Shown one piece after another: positions 25,866 to 33,989 of a DNA stretch of 64,000 nt; the first letter of the stretch is position 1; every line of letters begins with the position of its first letter. The notes beneath the pieces are model-generated. The model saw only the letters and a program-made list of their open reading frames with translations, searched no databases and was not told the origin of the DNA. The stretch is taken from assembly GCF_050030965.1 (NCBI RefSeq), contig NZ_CP188297.1, positions 744,001-808,000 on the forward strand, read 5' to 3'. Position numbers and translations under genes: made by a program. The DNA comes from Glutamicibacter sp002979865 (lineage in GTDB: Bacteria > Actinomycetota > Actinomycetes > Actinomycetales > Micrococcaceae).

Positions 25866-26783
25866 CTATCTTAGTCCGGCAAACAGGTCGGTCTCGGGCA
25901 ACTCGGTAGCTACCTTGGAGGAAATCAGCGTGTAGTCTTCCCACGGCCAGTGCTCCGCGTAGACGTGTTCCGGTACGGCGAAGAAGAAACCTTCCGGGTC
26001 GATCTGGGTTCTGTGGGCCAGCAACGCCTGATCGCGCTGCGAGAAGAAATCCGCGCAGTTGATCTGGGTGGTCGTGGTGTGTGGGGAAACCCACTTGAAC
26101 ATCTGGTTTTCCTCGTCCGCTTCCCACAGCGCAACGCGCTCGGTGTAGGGGGACTCGTAACCTGCTTCCAGCATCGCGTAGTGCAAGGTGCGGAAACGAT
26201 CCGGTGCGAAAGCACGGTCGTAGTACAACTTGCTCACCGACCACGGCGCACCCAGTTCCGGGTACATCTGCGGATTAGCCGCGTGCTCAAAGGCAAAGGT
26301 TGAAACCTTATGGCAGTGGATGTGGTCCGGGTGGGGGTATCCGCCGTTTTCGTCATAGGTCGTGATGACGTGGGGACGGAATTCACGGATCAGCTTGATG
26401 ATGCCGGCAGCAGCGATTTCTACTGGCTGCAAGGCGAAGGCGCCAAAGGGCAGCTCCGGCAGCGGATCCCCTTCCGGCAAGCCGGAGTCCACATAGCCCA
26501 GCCAGCGGTGCTTGACGCCCAGCACTGCGGCGGCCTCGGCCATCTCGGTACGCCGGACGCCCGCCAGGTCGCGGTGCGCATGGGCGAGTTCGCCGGCGGC
26601 GGCGTTGAGGATATCCCCGCGCTCACCGCCGGTGCAGGAAACGACCATCACTTCGGCGCCAGCATCAACATAGGCAGCCATCGTTGCAGCACCCTTTGAA
26701 GATTCGTCGTCCGGGTGCGCGTGAATAGCCATGAGCCGCAGACCCTGCGAAGGAGCAATTTTCTTCACGTCGTGAATCTCCAC
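25866..26783 (-). CDS. mca: Mycothiol S-conjugate amidase
   Basis: A 305-residue zinc amidase of the LmbE/PIG-L deacetylase fold. It cleaves mycothiol S-conjugates, releasing mercapturic acids for export and GlcN-Ins for recycling. The zinc-binding motifs are AIHAHPDDESSKGA (residues 19-32) and HPDHIHCHKVS near 147, and GGERGDILN is the typical following loop. The end of the sequence (AEHWPWEDYTL) fits Mca rather than MshB, as does the genomic setting facing greA and DUF4307. GTG start with an AAGGAAAGAAG ribosome-binding region. Confidence 0.93.
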   Translation of the reverse strand: MEIHDVKKIAPSQGLRLMAIHAHPDDESSKGAATMAAYVDAGAEVMVVSCTGGERGDILNAAAGELAHAHRDLAGVRRTEMAEAAAVLGVKHRWLGYVDSGLPEGDPLPELPFGAFALQPVEIAAAGIIKLIREFRPHVITTYDENGGYPHPDHIHCHKVSTFAFEHAANPQMYPELGAPWSVSKLYYDRAFAPDRFRTLHYAMLEAGYESPYTERVALWEADEENQMFKWVSPHTTTTQINCADFFSQRDQALLAHRTQIDPEGFFFAVPEHVYAEHWPWEDYTLISSKVATELPETDLFAGLR

Positions 26784-26971
26784 TTATCTTCTTTCCTTAT
26801 GCCACGTTTTTGGACGGCCCGAAGCTTCGAATCTGTCCGTCATCCATAACAACTCACAGCCGACCACCGGTTATTCCCCCATGCTGAAAGACGGTAAACT
26901 TGAGTAAGGAACCAACGTACGGCATTCCCAGTTCAAATGCCGCCAGGCAAGAGAGTGGTGCAAGGCAAATA

Positions 26972-27391
26972 ATGTCTGATCCAAGCTTAACGGCTCGCTA
27001 CAACAACCCCAAGAAACGCAGTCTTCCCAGGAAAACGCGTAACTGGCTAATTGCTGCCGCGCTCTCCGTCGGCGTTGCGGGGGCCGCCTATGTCGGCTTC
27101 AACAACTACAGCGCCATCAGCGCGCAGGACATCGAGTTCGAGGTCATTTCCGCAACGAAGGCCAAGGCCATTGTCGCAGTCGAATACAACACCAAGCACC
27201 GCGTGCAGTGCGATATTCGTGCGATGAACGAATCCAAGGCCATCGTCGGATACGACACCATTTTGCTTGATCCTGGAGAAGCTACCGGGCACATCACCCA
27301 ACGCCTGGAGATTGACCTGCACACCGACAACCTGGCGACCACCGCTGGCGTGGAGTCCTGCTACGAGGTTCCGCAGGAATACAAGGGTTAA
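26972..27391 (+). CDS. DUF4307 family membrane protein
   Basis: Start chosen at ATG 26972 (MSDPSLTARYNNP). A frame from TTG 26900 exists, but a TAAACT -10-like hexamer overlaps that codon. The product has 139 residues: a basic N-terminus, a membrane anchor (NWLIAAALSVGVAGAAYVGF, about 23-42), and an extracytoplasmic beta-rich domain with two cysteines (VQCDIRAMN, VESCYEV) that could form a disulfide. DUF4307 is a small actinobacterial family of unknown function, regularly found between mca and greA as here. Confidence 0.88.
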   Translation: MSDPSLTARYNNPKKRSLPRKTRNWLIAAALSVGVAGAAYVGFNNYSAISAQDIEFEVISATKAKAIVAVEYNTKHRVQCDIRAMNESKAIVGYDTILLDPGEATGHITQRLEIDLHTDNLATTAGVESCYEVPQEYKG

Positions 27392-27594
27392 TATTTCAGC
27401 TTCTTCATCCCCTAATAGCTGAATCTATTGGGCTTAAATCGTTTTGGCGACTACTATCGTTGAAAAGATACGTTTCGCCCCGCATCGGCGCATGGTTCTA
27501 GCTGAGTACTAGGACATGAGCCTGGCGGGGTCTTTGCTTGCATCGCCCATAACGTGTGAGCCCTCAGATCCGTACCGAATCCGACTTCGTCGAC

Positions 27595-27660
27595 GCCACC
27601 GTTTCGGTGGCTTTCGGCTTTAGGACCACTTATCGGTCCCAAGGCCAAGCGAAGTCCTAA
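27595..27660 (+). promoter_or_regulatory. Structured 5' leader of greA
   Basis: A 7-bp hairpin (GCCACCG/CGGTGGC, 27595-27611) is followed by two mutually exclusive pairings: GGACC/GGTCC (27623-27627 with 27635-27639) or TTAGGAC/GTCCTAA (27620-27626 with 27654-27660). The second would form just before the greA ribosome-binding site (AAAGGAAG, about 27666). The remaining gap from 27392 shows nothing else. Confidence 0.35.
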
Positions 27661-27680
27661 CTGACCAAAGGAAGTACAAC

Positions 27681-28175
27681 GTGAGCACCAACAGCAACGA
27701 ACCTGTCGTTTGGCTGACTCAGGAAGCCTACGATCGGCTCCAGGACGAACTGACTTTCCTCTCAGGCCCGGGACGTGCCGAGATCGTTGCCCGTATCGAG
27801 CAGGCACGTTCGGAAGGTGACCTGAAGGAGAACGGCGGTTACCACGCCGCCCGTGAAGAGCAGGGCAAGGCCGAAGCGCGCATCCTCTACCTGAAGGATC
27901 TGCTGCGCCGCGCCGATGTAGGCGATGCTCCTGCCGATGACGGTGTTGTTGAGCCAGGCATGCTGGTTGTCGCCAATATCGCTGGCGACGAGACCACCTT
28001 CCTGTTCGGCTCCCGCGAAGTTGCCGGCGACACCGACCTCAAGGTCTACTCCGAGCAGTCCCCTATTGGCGTTGCCGTGCACGGCGCAAAGGTCGGCGAC
28101 AAGCTGTCGTACTTGGCTCCAAACGGCCGCGACATCAAGGTTGAGATCATCTCTGCAAAGCCTTACCAGTCCTAG
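27681..28175 (+). CDS. greA: Transcription elongation factor GreA
   Basis: A 164-residue Gre factor, which rescues backtracked RNA polymerase by stimulating transcript cleavage. The N-terminal coiled coil contains ARIEQARSEGDLKENGGYHAAREEQG (residues 34-59), whose acidic tip residues D and E act in the polymerase secondary channel. The C-terminal FKBP-like domain ends in SPIGVAVHGAKVGDKLSYLAPNGRDIKVEI. GTG start. A strong terminator follows. Confidence 0.97.
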   Translation: MSTNSNEPVVWLTQEAYDRLQDELTFLSGPGRAEIVARIEQARSEGDLKENGGYHAAREEQGKAEARILYLKDLLRRADVGDAPADDGVVEPGMLVVANIAGDETTFLFGSREVAGDTDLKVYSEQSPIGVAVHGAKVGDKLSYLAPNGRDIKVEIISAKPYQS

Positions 28176-28190
28176 CAACTAGGCTGCTAT

Positions 28191-28242
28191 GCAAAGTCCG
28201 AAGGCCGCCAACCCATCTGGGTTGGCGGCCTTCGGACTTTGC
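28191..28242. terminator. Bidirectional terminator between greA and ilvA
   Basis: A perfect 25-bp inverted repeat (arms 28191-28215 and 28218-28242) with a 2-base centre, located between the convergent greA and ilvA genes. The arms end in GCAAAG/CTTTGC rather than a long U-run. Confidence 0.9.
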
Positions 28243-28252
28243 TGCTTATGCG

Positions 28253-29524
28253 CTAGGCGACTGAACCGCCGGCAGTATTGGTGATCTGCGGGTCGAAGCC
28301 TTCGGCGCGCAGGTTATTGAGCACCGTCTTGGAATGCTCATGGCCCTTGGTTTCCAGGTCGATGGTGATCGCGACATCGCCCATGGACAGCGAACCACCG
28401 ATACGGGTGTGGTCCAGACGGGTGACATTCGCATCCGATTCGGCGATGATGTTGGAGATCTGCGCGAGCGAGCCGGGGCGGTCTGGAAGCATCATGCGTA
28501 TGGTCAAGAAGCGGCCGGCCGCTGACAGGCCACGCTGGATCACCTTGAGCATCAGCAGCGGATCGATGTTGCCGCCAGAAAGGATTACCGCGGTGGTTGC
28601 CGGATTGATCCCGTGCGCTTCCAGCTTGTTCTCCAGCAGTGCCGCGACGCCCACCGCACCGGCTGGTTCCACCACGAGCTTGTTGCGCTCCAGGAGCACC
28701 ACCAGAGCTCGTGCGAGCGTATCTTCCGATACCGTCACCACGTCATCAACTAATTCCTTGATGATCGCGAAAGGCAGCTGCCCTGGCTTGCCTACAGCGA
28801 TGCCGTCGGCAATGGTGTGCACGTTATCCAGCGGAACCAACGCGTCAGCGGCCAGGGATGGCGGGTAGGCCGCGGCGTTCTCCGCCTGGACACCCACCAC
28901 CTTGATCTCGCGGCCCAGTTCGCGGGCCTTGGCCTTCAGCGCGATGGCGACGCCGGCCAGCAGTCCACCGCCGCCAACACCCATCAGCACGGTGTCCACC
29001 TCAGGAAGCTGTTCGAGCAGTTCCAAGCCGATGGTGCCTTGGCCGGCAATGATGTCCGGGTGGTCGAAAGGATGCACGAAGACTGCCCCGGACTCGTCGG
29101 CAAAACGCTGCGCCTCGGCCAGCGCTTCATCCACGGTGTCACCGAAAAGCACGACTTCTGCACCATGATCACGCGTCGCGGTCAGTTTCGGCAAGGCGAC
29201 GCCCCGGGGCATGTAGATGCGCGCCTTGATTCCGAGGTGGCTGGCGGCCTGGGCAACGCCCTGCGCGTGGTTGCCTGCCGACGCGGCGACCACGCCTCGG
29301 GCCTTCTCGTCGTCGCTGAGCTTGGACATGCGTACATAGGCACCGCGGACCTTGAAGGATCCGGCGCGCTGCATGTTCTCGCATTTGAGGAAAACTTCGG
29401 CGCCAACATGCTGGGACAAAACACGGGAATGCTCCACCGGGGTGCGGGCAATAACCGGTTTGAGTACTTCAGCGGCGGCTTCGATATCAGCCAGCGTAAC
29501 CGGCAAAGTAGGTTCGGTGCTCAT
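28253..29524 (-). CDS. ilvA: Threonine ammonia-lyase (threonine dehydratase)
   Basis: A 423-residue PLP enzyme that converts threonine to 2-oxobutanoate, the first step towards isoleucine. The PLP lysine is in KCENMQRAGSFKVRGAYVRM near residue 60; the phosphate-binding glycine loop is GVGGGGLLAGVA near 187. The C-terminal ~90 residues (GRFLTIRMMLPDRPGSLAQISNIIAE) form a single ACT domain, the short regulatory type rather than the double-domain biosynthetic form, so its control by isoleucine may differ. Three bases separate it from the upstream transporter gene, so they form one unit. Confidence 0.95.
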   Translation of the reverse strand: MSTEPTLPVTLADIEAAAEVLKPVIARTPVEHSRVLSQHVGAEVFLKCENMQRAGSFKVRGAYVRMSKLSDDEKARGVVAASAGNHAQGVAQAASHLGIKARIYMPRGVALPKLTATRDHGAEVVLFGDTVDEALAEAQRFADESGAVFVHPFDHPDIIAGQGTIGLELLEQLPEVDTVLMGVGGGGLLAGVAIALKAKARELGREIKVVGVQAENAAAYPPSLAADALVPLDNVHTIADGIAVGKPGQLPFAIIKELVDDVVTVSEDTLARALVVLLERNKLVVEPAGAVGVAALLENKLEAHGINPATTAVILSGGNIDPLLMLKVIQRGLSAAGRFLTIRMMLPDRPGSLAQISNIIAESDANVTRLDHTRIGGSLSMGDVAITIDLETKGHEHSKTVLNNLRAEGFDPQITNTAGGSVA

Positions 29525-29527
29525 GGA

Positions 29528-30847
29528 TTATTCCTCATCTGCTGTGGACTCAGGGTGCCGGGTTTCCGGCGAAGCTGTTGGTGCGGCGGCAGGTCCTGCA
29601 GCTGCAGCCGGCGGGTCGGCCTTCGCTGGGTCGCTCGCCTTGGGGCTCTGCGCCACTACTTGGTTTCCGTAGTGCTCAATCACGAATTGGTCGGTTTCCC
29701 AGGTTCGGCCCGACAGGTATTTCACGACCGCGTTGACCACCGCCAGCAGCGGTACGGCGAATAGCGCACCCGGAATGCCTGCAAGCATGGTGCCGCCGGC
29801 TACTGACAAGACCACTGCCAGTGGGTGCAGGCTCACTGCCTTGCCCATAATCAGTGGCTGCAGGATGTTGGACTCCGCCTGCTGGACCAGCAGCACTACG
29901 GCCAGCATGATCAATGCGTTGACCCAGCCATTGGCTACCAACGCGAGCAAAACTGCCAGGGCACCGGTAAACAGTGCACCGACGATCGGGATGAAGGAGC
30001 CGATGAAGACCAGGACGCCCAGTGGCATGGCAAGTGGCACGCCCAGGAAGAATGCACCGAATCCGATGCCGATGGCGTCGATCAGCGCAACGATCATCTG
30101 GACTCGCACATAGGTGACCAGCGAGGCCCAGCCCCGGGTCAAGGCGCCGTCCATCGCCGGGCGGGCGCGGCGCGGCAAGAGGTTCACCAGGAACAAACCG
30201 ATCTTGCGCCCGTCAAGCAGCAGGAAAATCAAGGCGAAGACGGCCAGCAATGTGCCTGTCAGGATCTGCCCGATCGCGGAAGTCCAGCTGATTGCTTCAC
30301 TTAGGATGTTGGTGGCATTGCCGCGAAGCTGGACGAGGGTATCGTCCAGCACCTTCTGCAGGTCGTCGTTGGTCAGCTTGAGCGGGCCATTGAACAGCCA
30401 GTCCTGGACCTGCTCGATGCCCGAAAGCGCTTGGGTCCACAGGGCGGTAAAACCGGCCGAAAGTTTTTGCCCTGCTACCGATAGCCCTGCGGTGACCAGC
30501 GCAAGGAAGCCGATGAGAGTAATGCCGACGGCCAACCCGCGAGGTACAGCAAGCTTGGAGTTCATCGTATGCACAACCGGTGAGAGCAGCCCTGCTAGCA
30601 GCGCTGCGATGAAAACCGGGATGACCAGCAAGGAGACTTTTGACAGCGCCCACACCAGCACGCCCAAGGCTACGACGATGATCAGGAAACGCCAAGCCCA
30701 CGCTGCTGCCATGCGCATGGCATACGGCATATCCTCGGCGCTTTTGAAATCCGTCAGATCTGGCCTTGGTGTGGCAGGAGTTTCCGCCGGCTGACTCGGA
30801 AGTGAAACACGAAAACGGCGTAGACGTTCCAACCGGCTCTTCTTCAT
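29528..30847 (-). CDS. AI-2E family transporter
   Basis: A 439-residue polytopic membrane protein with about eight helices in the pattern of the AI-2E (TqsA/PerM) family: paired N-terminal helices (WAWRFLIIVVALGVLVWALS, LLVIPVFIAALLAGLLSPVV), a central amphipathic region, and C-terminal helices with GIPGALFAVPLLAVVNAVVKYL. Members export varied substrates, and AI-2 itself is proven only for TqsA, so the cargo is unknown. The soluble C-terminal tail of about 45 residues is Pro/Ala-rich. A TAGCGT -10 box 6 bases before the ATG indicates a leaderless transcript. Co-transcribed with ilvA. Confidence 0.92.
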   Translation of the reverse strand: MKKSRLERLRRFRVSLPSQPAETPATPRPDLTDFKSAEDMPYAMRMAAAWAWRFLIIVVALGVLVWALSKVSLLVIPVFIAALLAGLLSPVVHTMNSKLAVPRGLAVGITLIGFLALVTAGLSVAGQKLSAGFTALWTQALSGIEQVQDWLFNGPLKLTNDDLQKVLDDTLVQLRGNATNILSEAISWTSAIGQILTGTLLAVFALIFLLLDGRKIGLFLVNLLPRRARPAMDGALTRGWASLVTYVRVQMIVALIDAIGIGFGAFFLGVPLAMPLGVLVFIGSFIPIVGALFTGALAVLLALVANGWVNALIMLAVVLLVQQAESNILQPLIMGKAVSLHPLAVVLSVAGGTMLAGIPGALFAVPLLAVVNAVVKYLSGRTWETDQFVIEHYGNQVVAQSPKASDPAKADPPAAAAGPAAAPTASPETRHPESTADEE

Positions 30848-30853
30848 GGAACC

Positions 30854-30859
30854 ACGCTA
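30854..30859 (-). promoter_or_regulatory. -10 element of the AI-2E transporter gene (leaderless type)
   Basis: Reads TAGCGT on the minus strand, 6 bases before the ATG at 30847. Confidence 0.4.
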
Positions 30860-30911
30860 TCGCGTTTGCCAGACAGCTTCTTGATCCATGTCTCAATTGT
30901 GACAAAAACCA

Positions 30912-30942
30912 AGGACCAGTGCCCGATATGGGCACTGGTCCT
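30912..30942 (-). terminator. Terminator downstream of the APC permease (repeat copy 1)
   Basis: A 13-bp perfect stem (AGGACCAGTGCCC and complement) with a 5-base loop, followed on the minus strand by TGGTTTTTGTC. The same stem recurs at 32661-32691 with one base different in the loop. Confidence 0.85.
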
Positions 30943-31057
30943 AGAAATCTAATTCAATATGTTTATTTGCCCTTGCCGAGGGTAACCAGATTGCACAGGC
31001 TGCCTCTTATTGCTCACGCCAACTTGAAAACACGGCTCATCAGGCGCTTCGCACATG

Positions 31058-32497
31058 CTATCTCCGGCGGCGCATGACCGCTTCAAGGACCCTCTCCTCA
31101 GCTTCTTCACCGGGCTTGATGCCCGCGGGTACCTTGAAGAAGAAAATTGCCCCCAGTGCCCACCAAATGGCGAAGATGGCCCACGGTTCCCAGCTCAGCG
31201 AGGCCGGCATGCCGGGCATGTAGAGGCTGAAGAGCGCAGCGGTGAGCAGGACTGAAGTCCAGCCGATGATAGTCCCAGCAATTCCGTTGCCGCCAACGCG
31301 CAGCGGCCGATCCATCATGGGTTCGCGCTTGCGCAGCACGAGGAAGGTGACCGAGACCAGGAAGTATGCCACGATGATGCTTGGCGCTCCCGAATCCACG
31401 AGCCACCCCAGCATTTCAGCGCCGAAGAATGGGGCCAGCATGGAGATTCCGCCGATGAAGACCAGGGCGTTGGCTGGAGTGCGGTATTTAGGATGCAATG
31501 TGCCAAACCAGGAAGGAAGCATGCCGCTTCGGGCCAGCGAGTAGACCAGTCTGGAGGCTCCCAGCAGTAGAGAGTTCCATGAGGTCAAGATGCCGGCGAT
31601 GCCACCGGCAATCAGCACCTTGGCCATCAGCTCCGAACCGAACATGGCCCCGAAGGCATCCGCCGTTGCAATGTCAGCTCCGGCCAGTTGAGCAGCTGGC
31701 ATCGCTGACGCTGTGGTCAGGACAACCATGACGTACCAGATGGTGGCCAAGACTACGGAGACGACTACGAGCTTGCCAATTTGCTTGGCCGGAATATTCA
31801 CTTCTTCCGCGGACTGCGGAATCACGTCGAAACCGATGAACAGGAATGGCACCGCCACCAGCACGGCGAAGAAGCCGCTGGTTCCTGGGGTGAAGAACGG
31901 TTCCATGTTCTTGGCTTCGCCGCCGGCAAAGGCTCCCACGATCATCAAGACGCCGATAACCATCAGGAAGAGCACCACGAAGGTCTGCAATACGCCAGCT
32001 TGCTTCACGCCGCGGATGTTGATCCAGGTGATCACCACCGCTGAAAGCACGCCTACCAACGCCCAGGTCAGGTTTACTTCAAAACCGGCAACAGTCCACA
32101 GGGGGATCTGGCTCATGCCCGGGAAGATGTATTCCACGGTTCGTGGCAAAGCAACCGCCTCGAAAGCCACAATCGTGACATAGCCGCCGGTAATTGCCCA
32201 CGATCCGATAAAGGAAGGCCGGGCGCCCAGGGCGCGCAGGATGAAGTTATGCTCGCCACCGGCTTTGGGCATGGCCGCGGTCAGTTCGGCATAGGTCAGG
32301 CCAACGACGGCCATGATGCCACCGCCAACGAGCATGGCCAGTACCGCCCCCATGGTGCCGGCGTTATCCAGCCACCCACCGGTCAGCACTACCCAGCCGA
32401 AGCCGATCATGGCACCGAACCCTAGGGCCAGGGCATCCAAGTTGCCCAGGGATTTCACCAAGCCCGGCGGCTTTCCTGATGTTTGATCGACTCTCAT
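31058..32497 (-). CDS. APC superfamily amino acid/polyamine permease
   Basis: A 479-residue transporter with about 12 hydrophobic segments. The first helix carries LDALALGFGAMIGFGWVVLTG, the substrate/Na+-binding unwound region typical of APC permeases, and GGIAGILTSWNSLLLGASRLVYSLARSGMLPSWFG is the usual later signature. It has no soluble domain beyond a short basic C-terminus. The substrate cannot be assigned from sequence alone. It is flanked on both sides by near-identical terminator hairpins and is transcribed alone. Confidence 0.92.
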   Translation of the reverse strand: MRVDQTSGKPPGLVKSLGNLDALALGFGAMIGFGWVVLTGGWLDNAGTMGAVLAMLVGGGIMAVVGLTYAELTAAMPKAGGEHNFILRALGARPSFIGSWAITGGYVTIVAFEAVALPRTVEYIFPGMSQIPLWTVAGFEVNLTWALVGVLSAVVITWINIRGVKQAGVLQTFVVLFLMVIGVLMIVGAFAGGEAKNMEPFFTPGTSGFFAVLVAVPFLFIGFDVIPQSAEEVNIPAKQIGKLVVVSVVLATIWYVMVVLTTASAMPAAQLAGADIATADAFGAMFGSELMAKVLIAGGIAGILTSWNSLLLGASRLVYSLARSGMLPSWFGTLHPKYRTPANALVFIGGISMLAPFFGAEMLGWLVDSGAPSIIVAYFLVSVTFLVLRKREPMMDRPLRVGGNGIAGTIIGWTSVLLTAALFSLYMPGMPASLSWEPWAIFAIWWALGAIFFFKVPAGIKPGEEAEERVLEAVMRRRR

Positions 32498-32660
32498 TGC
32501 GTTCTTTCTGCCAAATCTGCTGTGAGTTGAGTAACTGAATAGCTACAGGAGAATCTAACCAAAGTTTCGCATGAGCGCCCAAATCAGCTGTCATTTTCCA
32601 TGGCATAGGCGGTTGCAGTCGATCATAAAAATTCATATTTGAACAGGCGATTAACGCACA

Positions 32661-32691
32661 AGGACCAGTGCCCGAAATGGGCACTGGTCCT
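32661..32691 (-). terminator. Terminator downstream of the Bax inhibitor-1 gene (repeat copy 2)
   Basis: The same 13-bp stem as at 30912-30942, with loop GAAAT in place of GATAT. It lies 20 bases after the stop of the 32712-33524 gene; the U-run on the minus strand is poor (TTGTGCG). Confidence 0.75.
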
Positions 32692-32711
32692 TGCGAGCTA
32701 TGCTATTGCGG

Positions 32712-33524
32712 CTAGTCGTCGCCACGCAGGATCGCGAGAATACGCAGGATCTCGGTGTACAGCCAGATCAGGGTCATGGTCAGGCCGAAGGCGCCGCGCC
32801 ATGCCATGATGGCTGGAGCACCCTGGTCGGACAATTCCTCGATCATGGTGAAGTCGGCAACCAGTGCGTAGGTTGCCAGCAGAACGGCAACTACACCGAT
32901 AACCAAGCCGAGCACTCCGCCGCGCATGCCGAACATGCCATCGATGACGCCGGTGAGCATCAGAACCATGTTGAGCAGCGAGAAGACGATCAGGCCGACC
33001 ATGCCGATCATGAACATCTTGTTCAGCTTGGGAGTCATGCGGTACTTGCCCGAGCGGTACAGCGCCAAGGTTACGCCGGCAACACACAGGGTAGCCAGCA
33101 CAGCCTGGATAGCGATTCCCTCAAGGCCCGGCCGGCTTTCAAGGAAGCCGGAGAGACCACCAAGGAACAGGCCCTGGGCCGCGGCGTACAGCAGGATGAG
33201 CACAGGCGATGGGCGCTTCTTGAATGCGTTAACCAGACCGAGGACAAAGCCAACCAAGGCACCTGGCAACATGAGGGCCGGCATGCCCCAGCCAATCGCG
33301 GCGCCAACAACAACCAAGGCCAGGCAGAGCACGGTCTTGTTGATCGTGGTTCCGATGGTCATGCGGCCGGTGTCGGCGCTGGTTGCAGCAGGCTGCTGGT
33401 ACATCTGCTGCAGCTGGTCTGCGCTCATATTTGCGGTGTCACGGAATCCAACAGCACTTCCAGGCTTGGTTCCCCAAGCATCAGAGCGGCTGCTGGAACC
33501 AAAAATTGGATTGCCCAATGTCAT
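32712..33524 (-). CDS. Bax inhibitor-1/YccA family membrane protein
   Basis: A 270-residue protein with a polar N-terminus of about 55 residues (including MYQQPAATSADTGRMT) and seven hydrophobic helices. The sequence matches the actinobacterial branch of the BI-1/YccA family: GRMTIGTTINKTVLCLALVVVGAAIGW at the first helix and NLIDEGVEAGAP-like MIEELSDQGAPAIMAWRGAFGLTMTLIWLYTEILRIL at the end. Relatives are pH-sensitive calcium leak channels or FtsH modulators; the bacterial role is not settled. It is next to the left edge of the integrated element. Confidence 0.9.
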   Translation of the reverse strand: MTLGNPIFGSSSRSDAWGTKPGSAVGFRDTANMSADQLQQMYQQPAATSADTGRMTIGTTINKTVLCLALVVVGAAIGWGMPALMLPGALVGFVLGLVNAFKKRPSPVLILLYAAAQGLFLGGLSGFLESRPGLEGIAIQAVLATLCVAGVTLALYRSGKYRMTPKLNKMFMIGMVGLIVFSLLNMVLMLTGVIDGMFGMRGGVLGLVIGVVAVLLATYALVADFTMIEELSDQGAPAIMAWRGAFGLTMTLIWLYTEILRILAILRGDD

Positions 33525-33816
33525 TCCCCCATAGATTGCGATTGCGCCGGCACGTGGCTAGCTGAAGATCTTTTGCTTAATCCTATTGAGCATTGCTGTG
33601 AAATCACTCAGTCGGAAGGATGATATAGGGCATTTTTCCGAAGAAAAACTACTCTGTCAGCGATATTCTTGAAAGTTCTACCATCAAGGTTGCCTTGGCA
33701 GCCGATTTTGGTGGAATGCACGATGCCTGAGGTTGAACGATGGATGCGCTCCCACTTTTGGCAAAAGAAAAGACCACTGCTGACCGGAAAATCCGGAACA
33801 GCAACGGCCTTATTCT

Positions 33817-33837
33817 GTACCCCCAGTGGGACTCGAA
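33817..33837. repeat. Left attachment site (attL, copy of tRNA-Leu 3' end)
   Basis: 21 bases, beginning GTACCCCCAGTGGG and ending ACTCGAA, are identical to 38423-38443. It contains no other part of the tRNA. The wider gap 33525-33989 has no supported gene; it also holds a CCCCC/GGGGG hairpin followed by TTTT (33868-33889). Confidence 0.85.
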
Positions 33838-33932
33838 ACCTTTCGAACGACTTGAGAACGCACCACTCCCCCGGATTCTAGGGGGTTTTGAGCACGTTCG
33901 ATAACGTTGAAGCACCCAGATTCAAGAGGATA

Positions 33933-33950
33933 TGTGCCCCTTTTGTGCCC
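33933..33950. repeat. Paired TGTGCCC repeats near attL (possible integrase arm sites)
   Basis: TGTGCCC occurs at 33933-33939 and 33944-33950, 11 bases apart. The same pair with the same spacing occurs at the other end of the element (38331 and 38342). Confidence 0.5.
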
Positions 33951-33989
33951 CCAGTTTGCAGCTACGACAGCAAAACGGGCCGATAGTCG

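Noticed and set aside
33649..33915. Minus-strand 88-codon frame across attL
   Set aside because: It runs through the attachment site and a hairpin, with no ribosome-binding site or recognisable product.
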